DNA of 64,000 bases from Liolophura sinensis (taxonomy: Eukaryota; Mollusca; Polyplacophora; Chitonida; Chitonidae). The stretch is from the NCBI RefSeq assembly GCF_032854445.1, contig NC_088295.1:92557805-92621804 (forward strand). The letters run 5' to 3'. The notes under the pieces were generated by a model. That model was not told the origin of the DNA and did no database searches. It saw nothing but the letters and a program-made list of their open reading frames with translations. Shown in pieces: positions 46,901 through 55,900 of the stretch. Both the position numbers and the translations under genes were made by a program. Positions within the stretch are counted from its first letter, which is position 1, and the number at the start of each line of letters is the position of its first letter.

Positions 46901-49900
46901 GTTCTGTCAGTTTTCACCTGTGTGTAGATTTGGTGCATGTATGTACCACATGAAGAGTGTTGGTTCTTGTCAGTTTTCACCTGTGTGTAGATTTGGTGCA
47001 TGTATGTACCACATGAACAGTGTTGGCTCCGTCAGTTTTCACCTGTGTGTAGATTTGGTGCATGTATGTACCACATGAAGAGTGTTGGTTCTTGTCTGTT
47101 TTCACGTGTGTGTCGATTTGGTGCATGTATGTACCACATGAAGAGTGTTGGTTCTGTCAGTTTTCACCTGTGTGTAGATTTGGTGCGTGTATGTACCACA
47201 TGAAGAGTGTTGGTTCTTGTCAGTTTTCACCTGTGTGTAGATTTGGTGCATGTATGTACCACATGAAGAGTGTTGGCTCCGTCAGTTTTCACCTGTGTGT
47301 AGATTTGGTGCGTGTATGTACCACATGAAGAGTGTTGGTTCTTGTCAGTTTTCACCTGTGTGTAGATTTGGTGCATAAATATGCCACATGAAGAGTGTTG
47401 GTTCTGTCAGTTTTCACCTGTGTGTAGATTTGGTGCATAAATATGCCACATGAAGAGTGTTGGTTCTGTCAGTTTTCACCTGTGTGTAGATTTGGTGCAT
47501 GTATATGCCACATGAAGAGTGTTGGTTCTTGTCAGTTTTCACATGTGTGTCGATTTGGTGCATGTATGTACCACATGAAGAGTGTTGGTTCTTGTCAGTT
47601 TTCACCTGTGTGTCGATTTGGTGCGTGTATATGCCACATGAAGAGTGTTGGTTCTGTCAGTTTTCACCTGTGTGTAGATTTGGTGCGTGTATATGCCACA
47701 TGAAGAGTGTTGGTTCTTGTCAGTTTTCACCTGTGTGTAGATTTGGTGCGTGTATATGCCACATGAAGAGTGTTGGTTCTGTCAGTTTTGACCTGTGTGT
47801 AGATTTGGTGCGTGTATATGCCACATGAAGAGTGTTGGTTCTGTCAGTTTTCTCCTGTGTGTCGATTTGGTGCGTGTATATGCCACATGAAGAGTGTTGG
47901 TTCTGTCAGTTTTCACCTGTGTGTAGATTTGGTGCGTGTATATGCCACATGAAGAGTGTTGGTTCTTGTCAGTTTTCACCTGTGTGTAGATTTGGTGCGT
48001 GTATATGCCACATGAAGAGTGTTGGTTCTGTCAGTTTTGACCTGTGTGTAGATTTGGTGCATGTATGTACCACATGAAGAGTGTTGGTTCTGTCAGTTTT
48101 GACCTGTGTGTAGATTTGGTGCATGTATGTACCACATGAAAAGTGTTGGTTCTGTCAGTTTTTATCTGTGTGTAGGTTTGGTGCATGGATATACCACATG
48201 AAGAGTGTTGGTTCTTGTCAGTTTTCACCTGTGTGTAGATTTGGTGCGTGTATATGCCACATGAAGAGTGTTGGTTCTTGTCAGTTTTCACCTGTGTGTC
48301 GATTTGGTGCGTGTATATGCCACATGAAAAGTGTTGGTTCTTGTCAGTTTTCACGTGTGTCGATTTGGTGCATGTATGTACCACATGAAGAGTGTTGGTT
48401 CTTGTCAGTTTTCACCTGTGTGTCGATTTGGTGCGTGTATATGCCACATGAAGAGTGTTGGTTCTGTCAGTTTTCACCTGTGTGTGGATTTGGTGCGTGT
48501 ATATGCCACATGAAGAGTGTTGGTTCTTGTCAGTTTTCACCTGTGTGTAGATTTGGTGCGTGTATATGCCACATGAAGAGTGTTGGTTCTGTCAGTTTTG
48601 ACCTGTGTGTAGATTTGGTGCGTGTATATGCCACATGAAGAGTGTTGGTTCTGTCAGTTTTCTCCTGTGTGTCGATTTGGTGCGTGTATATGCCACATGA
48701 AGAGTGTTGGTTCTGTCAGTTTTCACCTGTGTGTAGATTTGGTGCGTGTATATGCCACATGAAGAGTGTTGGTTCTTGTCAGTTTTCACCTGTGTGTAGA
48801 TTTGGTGCGTGTATATGCCACATGAAGAGTGTTGGTTCTTGTCAATTTTCACCTGTGTGTAGATTTGGTGCATGTATGTACCACATGGAGAGTGTTGGCT
48901 CTGTCAGTTTTCACCTGTGTGTCGATTTGGTGCGTGTATATGCCACATGAAAAGTGTTGGTTCTTGTCAGTTTTGACCTGTGTGTAGATTTGGTGCATGT
49001 ATATGCCACATGAAGAGTGTTGGTTCTTGTCAGTTTTCACCTGTGTGTAGATTTGGTGCATGTATATGCCACATGAAGAGTGTTGGTTCTTGTCAGTTTT
49101 CACCTGTGTGTCGATTTGGTGCGTGTATATGCCACATGAAGAGTGTTGGTTCTTGTCAGTTTTCACCTGTGTGTCGATTTGGTGCGTGTATATGCCACAT
49201 GAAGAGTGTTGGTTCTGTCAGTTTTCACCTGTGTGTAGATTTGGTGCATGTATGTACCACATGAAGAGTGTTGGTTCTGTCAGTTTTCACCTGTGTGTCG
49301 ATTTGGTGCGTGTATATGCCACATGAAGAGTGTTGGTTCTTGTCAGTTTTCACCTGTGTGTAGATTTGGTGCATGTATGTACCACATGAAGAGTGTTGGC
49401 TCTTGTCAGTTTTGACCTGTGTGTAGATTTGGTGCATGTATGTACCACATGAAGAGTGTTGGTTCTTGTCAGTTTTCACCTGTGTGTAGATTTGGTGCAT
49501 GTATGTACCACATGAAGAGTGTTGGTTCTGTCAGTTTTCACCTGTGTGTCGATTTGGTGCGTGTATATGCCACATGAAGAGTGTTGGTTCTTGTCAGTTT
49601 TCACCTGTGTGTAGATTTGGTGCGTGTATATGCCACATGAAGAGTGTTGGTTCTTGTCAGTTTTCACCTGTGTGTAGATTTGGTGCGTGTATATGCCACA
49701 TGAAGAGTGTTGGTTCTTGTCAGTTTTGACCTGTGTGTAGATTTGGTGCGTGTATATGCCACATGAAAAGTGTTGGTTCTTGTCAGTTTTCACCTGTGTG
49801 TAGATTTGGTGCATGTATGTACCACATGAAGAGTGTTGGTTCTGTCAGTTTTCACCTGTGTGTCGATTTGGTGCGTGTATATGCCACATGAAGAGTGTTG

Positions 49901-52900
49901 GTTCTGTCAGTTTTCACGTGTGTGTAGATTTGGTGCATGTATGTACCACATGAAGAGTGTTGGCTCTGTCAGTTTTCACCTGTGTGTCGATTTGGTGCGT
50001 GTATATGCCACATGAAGAGTGTTGGTTCTGTCAGTTTTCACGTGTGTGTAGATTTGGTGCATGTATGTACCACATGAAGAGTGTTGGCTCTGTCAGTTTT
50101 CACGTTTGTGTAGATTTGGTGCATGTATGTACCACATGGAGAGTGTTGGCTCTGTCAGTTTTTACCTGTGTGTCGATTTGGTGCGTGTATATGCCACATG
50201 AAGAGTGTTGGTTCTGTCAGTTTTCACCTGTGTGTAGATTTGGTGCGTGTATATGCCACATGAAGAGTGTTGGTTCTGTCAGTTTTCACCTGTGTGTAGA
50301 TTTGGTGCATGTATGTACCACATGAAGAGTGTTGGTTCTTGTCAGTTTTCACCTGTGTGTAGATTTGGTGCGTGTATATGCCACATGAAGAGTGTTGGTT
50401 CTGTCAGTTTTCACCTGTGTGTAGATTTGGTGCGTGTATGTACCACATGAAGAGTGTTGGTTCTGTCAGTTTTCACGTGTGTGTAGATTTGGTGCATGTA
50501 TGTACCACATTGAGAGTGTTGGTTCTTGTCAGTTTTCACCTGTGTGTAGATTTGGTGCATGGCTGTACCACATGAAGAGTGTTGGCTCTTGTCAGTTTTC
50601 ACCTGTGTGTCGATTTGGTGCGTGTATATGCCACTTGGAGAGTGTTGGTTCTGTCAGTTTTCACCTGTGTGTAGATTTGGTGCGTGTATATGCCACATGA
50701 AGAGTGTTGGTTCTTGTCAGTTTTCACCTGTGTGTAGATTTGGTGCGTGTATATGCCACATGAAGAGTGTTGGTTCTTGTCAGTTTTCACCTGTGTGTCG
50801 ATTTGGTGCGTGTATATGCCACATGAAAAGTGTTGGTTCTTGTCAGTTTTCACATGTGTGTCGATTTGGTGCATGTATGTACCACATGAAGAGTGTTGGT
50901 TCTTGTCAGTTTTCACCTGTGTGTCGATTTGGTGCGTGTATATGCCACATGAAGAGTGTTGGTTCTGTCAGTTTTCACCTGTGTGTGGATTTGGTGCGTG
51001 TATATGCCACATGAAGAGTGTTGGTTCTTGTCAGTTTTCACCTGTGTGTAGATTTGGTGCGTGTATATGCCACATGAAGAGTGTTGGTTCTGTCAGTTTT
51101 GACCTGTGTGTAGATTTGGTGCGTGTATATGCCACATGAAGAGTGTTGGTTCTGTCAGTTTTCTCCTGTGTGTCGATTTGGTGCGTGTATATGCCACATG
51201 AAGAGTGTTGGTTCTGTCAGTTTTCACCTGTGTGTAGATTTGGTGCGTGTATATGCCACATGAAGAGTGTTGGTTCTTGTCAGTTTTCACCTGTGTGTAG
51301 ATTTGGTGCGTGTATATGCCACATGAAGAGTGTTGGTTCTTGTCAGTTTTCACGTGTGTGTAGATTTGGTGCGTGTATATGCCACATGAAGAGTGTTGGT
51401 TCTGTCAGTTTTCACCTGTGTGTAGATTTGGTGCGTGTATATGCCACATGAAGAGTGTTGGTTCTTGTCAGTTTTCACCTGTGTGTCGATTTGGTGTGTG
51501 TATATGCCACATGAAGAGTGTTGGTTCTTGTCAGTTTTCACCTGTGTGTAGATTTGGTGCGTGTATATGCCACATGAAGAGTGTTGGCTCTGTCAGTTTT
51601 CACCTGTGTGTAGATTTGGTGCGTGTATATGCCACATGAAGAGTGTTGGTTCTTGTCAGTTTTCACCTGTGTGTCGATTTGGTGCGTGTATATGCCACAT
51701 AAAGAGTGTTGGTTCTTGTCAGTTTTCACCTGTGTGTCGATTTGGTGTGTGTATATGCCACATGAAGAGTGTTGGTTCTTGTCAGTTTTCTCCTGTGTGT
51801 AGATTTGGTGCGTGTATATGCCACATGAAGAGTGTTGGCTCTGTCAGTTTTCACCTGTGTGTAGATTTGGTGCGTGTATATGCCACATGAAGAGTGTTGG
51901 TTCTTGTCAGTTTTCACCTGTGTGTCGATTTGGTGCGTGTATATGCCATATGAAGAGTGTTGGTTCTTGTCAGTTTTCACCTGTGTGTAGATTTGGTGCG
52001 TGTATATGCCACTTGGAGAGTGTTGGTTCTGTCAGTTTTCACCTGTGTGTAGATTTGGTGCGTGTATATGCCACATGAAGAGTGTTGGTTCTTGTCAGTT
52101 TTCACCTGTGTGTCGATTTGGTGCGTGTATATGCCACATGAAGAGTGTTGGTTCTTGTCAGTTTTCACCTGTGTGTAGATTTGGTGCGTGTATATGCCAC
52201 ATGAAGAGTGTTGGTTCTTGTCAGTTTTCACCTGTGTGTAGATTTGGTGCGTGTATATGCCACATGAAGAGTGTTGGCTCTGTCAGTTTTCACCTGTGTG
52301 TCGATTTGGTGCGTGTATATGCCACATGAAGAGTGTTGGTTCTTGTCAGTTTTCACCTGTGTGTCGATTTGGTGCGTGTATGTACCACATGAAGAGTGTT
52401 GGTTCTGTCAGTTTTCACCTGTGTGGAGAGTTTGTGCATGGTTGTACCACATGGAGAGTGTTGGTTCTGTCAGTTTTCACCTGTGTGTCGATTTGGTGCA
52501 TGTATGTGCCACATGAAGAGTGTTGGTTCTGTCAGTTTTCACCTGTGTGGAGAGTTTGTGCATGATTGTACCACATGAAGAGTGTTGGTTTCCTCCTCCT
52601 TCATTCGATACATCTGACTGCTATCATACAGGTAAATGAGGAAAACTTCAACACAAACTTAAGAAAATACCTGTGTGTTTTTCTTCCCTGCAGAACTGTA
52701 CCCTATGTTTACCTGTATGCGTTTTGTTTACCTGCAGATTATGACATTGCCGGCGGGGTATGCAGCTGTGTTGAGCTTGTGAGCGTACTAGGTGCACTTA
52801 TCATCACCGTCGTGGGGATTCAAGGTTAATATCTGTCTGCTTTGTGTGTCTGTACCATTGTAATGTACTTCCTCTGCAAAACTCTATTTTGTCAACCTGT

Positions 52901-55900
52901 TCTGTACAATAGTAATACTGAGACCAGTTCTCACCTCAACAAAAACCTTATTTCCTGGTCTCTCCTCAGCAAATGTACCTGGTGTTGCCTTGTGATGAAT
53001 TTGTGACTGAGGGTAGCTTCAGCTTTATTATATCTGTGCGAGTATGAAAGATGTCCCTAACCAAGTTGTCCCAATTTATATCCGTTTTAAAGAACATGCA
53101 GTTTACTCCGCCCGTTGCTATGTAGAGCAGCATTTTACTCCGCCCTGTTGCTATGTAGAGCAGCATTTTACTCCGCCCCGTTGCTATGTAGAGCAGCATT
53201 TGACTCCGCTCTGTTGCTATGTAGAGCATCAATGTTGATGCAGGTCACTTCGGTGTTGTAACATGACAACATCGGACCAATGTTAAATATTACATGTAGT
53301 TATACAATGGTCTGCAGTTATGTGACTTTGGCATCTACATTGAGTGCAGACTTTTGAAGATAGACTGTAGCCATGGCTACTTGAGAGATTCGTCTATCAG
53401 TTTCATTCTTGTTACATAAGAATGACGGTGCCGTTGGAGTAGTTGAATGTTTCGGTCTGGTATGTGTCATTGTCACTGATTTTCCTCAAGGTCTTCCTTT
53501 GACAAACTTATTCTGCTACTCAGTTTTAATTGTATTGATGATAATCTGAAAAATCCACCCAAATTTTAGTCATCAAAGGCAGTTCTGAAAATGCACCCAT
53601 TTGTGTGATATATAAATCATCTTGTGGATAAATCTTGTGGTTTGGCTTGAAGAGGAACTACTGGTGTCACATCCCTGAATTACTCTGTCTAATGAATTTA
53701 ATACTACAGTGTGACTGAATGGAGATCCTCTATTTGTTCAGTGTGGAGACGTGGTGTTTCATTTTTGAGCTCTTTTATTCATGTCTGGAGAATTTAGATG
53801 AAATATTAACAATGTCTTCAGCAGATAGGAACATTGTAGATGTGTTTTTGCTTGCATCAGTTTGATAGACGAGAGATACACACCATTCAGTTTGATAGAC
53901 TAAAGATACACACTGTTCAGTTTGATAGATGAGAGATGCACGTTCAGTGTGATAGAGATACACACGGTTCATTTTAATAGACTAGAGATACACACCATTC
54001 AGCTTGATAGACTAGAGATACACACTGTTCAGTTTGATAGACTAGAGATACACACCATTCATTTTAATAGACTAGAGATACACACCATTCAGTTTGATAG
54101 ACTAAAGATACACACTGTTCAGTTTGATAGATGAGAGATGCACATTCAGTGTGATAGAGATACACACGGTTCATTTTAATAGACAAGAGATACACACCAT
54201 TCAGCTTGATAGACTAAAGATACACACTGTTCAGTTTGATAGATGAGAGATGCACGTTCAGTGTGATAGAGATACACACGGTTCATTTTAATAGACTAGA
54301 GATACACACCATTCAGCTTGATAGACTAGAGATACACACTGTTCAGTTTGATAGACTAGAGATACACACCATTCATTTTAATAGACTAGAGATACACACC
54401 ATTCAGTTTGATAGACTAAAGATACACACTGTTCAGTTTGATAGATGAGAGATGCACATTCAGTGTGATAGAGATACACACGGTTCATTTTAATAGACAG
54501 GAGATACACACCGTTCAGGTTGATAGACAGGAGATATGCACCGTTGAGTTTGACAGACAAGGGATACAGTTCAGCTAATCCAACAGTAAACTTGTTCTAT
54601 CTGATATTGTTAACTGTATTATTGTATCTGTCGTGATTTTCCATTGCGATCGTGAGGTGAGGCATTGTAACCTTGTTAACATATGTGGAGTCAGTTTGGG
54701 GGGATGGTTTTAAAATGATAGCATTCCAGCAAAAGATTGAGACGGTTTCAACAAACGTTCCACCACTCACACTATGACATATACACCCGTGTAAGTGGAC
54801 CAAAGTCCACAGTTTAATAAGATTGACATTTGAATTTTGTTTCATGTAAAAGCAGGAGTGTTTGTGAAAACCAGAGACTAATCTATCTATTTTTTTATTC
54901 TGCCAAATGGTTTAAAAAAATACAGGATGTTTGAGGATGTCATCGTGTAGAAAGCTTATGAAATGTCTGTATCTTTGGTGTTATGCCATGCATCAAGTGT
55001 AAGGCCCAGTCCTGCGTCTTATGACCACACCTAGTGTCAATCCATTGAGTGTTGTTGTTGACTTCATTGCATGGACATGTATGGGGTTCTTAGTTAAGGT
55101 TATATGTGACAGTGTTTATAGCATATGTTACCATGATAGCTGGCATTTTTTGATTATTTGGGGTGTGGTTTTGTTTGAAAGAGGGAATGCATGTCGGGCC
55201 TAGTCAGTTCCACACACTGACTGTTGTGAAAAGCTGGTTAGTTCTGTGTATTGTAGTACTGTCTAGGTACCCGGTTTGTAACCAGATCCTCATGTTTGTG
55301 TTACCGGAAGCGTGTTAAGTGATTCTGTTCATCTTTGCACATTTGTGTTTGTGGGGCAAACAAACTCACTGGGGGACCAGCACATGTTGTGCATGTGGGG
55401 CAGACAAACTCATTGGGGGACCAGCACATGTTGTGCATGTGGGGCAGACAAACTCATTGGGGGACCAGCACATGTTGTTTGTGGGGCAAACCAACTCATT
55501 GGGGGACCAGCACATGATGTGTTTGTGGGGCAGACAAACTCATTGGGGGACCAACACATGTTGTGTTTGTGGGGCAGACAAACTCTCAGGGCGACCAACA
55601 CATGTTGTGTTTGTGGGGCAGACAAACTCACTGGGGGACCAGCACATGTTGTTTGTGGTGCAGACAAACTCACTGGGGGACCAACACATGATGTGCATGT
55701 GGGTCAGACAAACTCACTGGGGGACCAACACATGTTGTTTGTGGTGCAGACAAACTCACTGGGGGACCAACACATGATGTGCATGTGGGTCAGACAAACT
55801 CACTGGGGGACCAACACATGTGTTTGAGGAACAGATGAGGTTTAGTGATCAAATCTTTAGATATGAGCGCCAGTAACTCTGTTGTCTACATAGGGACAAT

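Larger units (their letters stand above)
37802..52737 (+). other. Intron 8 of the Ig-like membrane gene, almost entirely tandem repeat
   Basis: A 14.9-kb phase 1 intron made of an 84-bp array, its 52-bp derivative and the 62/63-bp array, leaving only about 210 bases before (40071-40277) and 150 bases after (52591-52737) the last array as unique sequence. Confidence 0.65.

Noticed and set aside
40278-52590. CRISPR-like regular array
   Set aside because: The whole unit is repeated with no unique spacers, there are no cas genes and the DNA is animal; it is a minisatellite.
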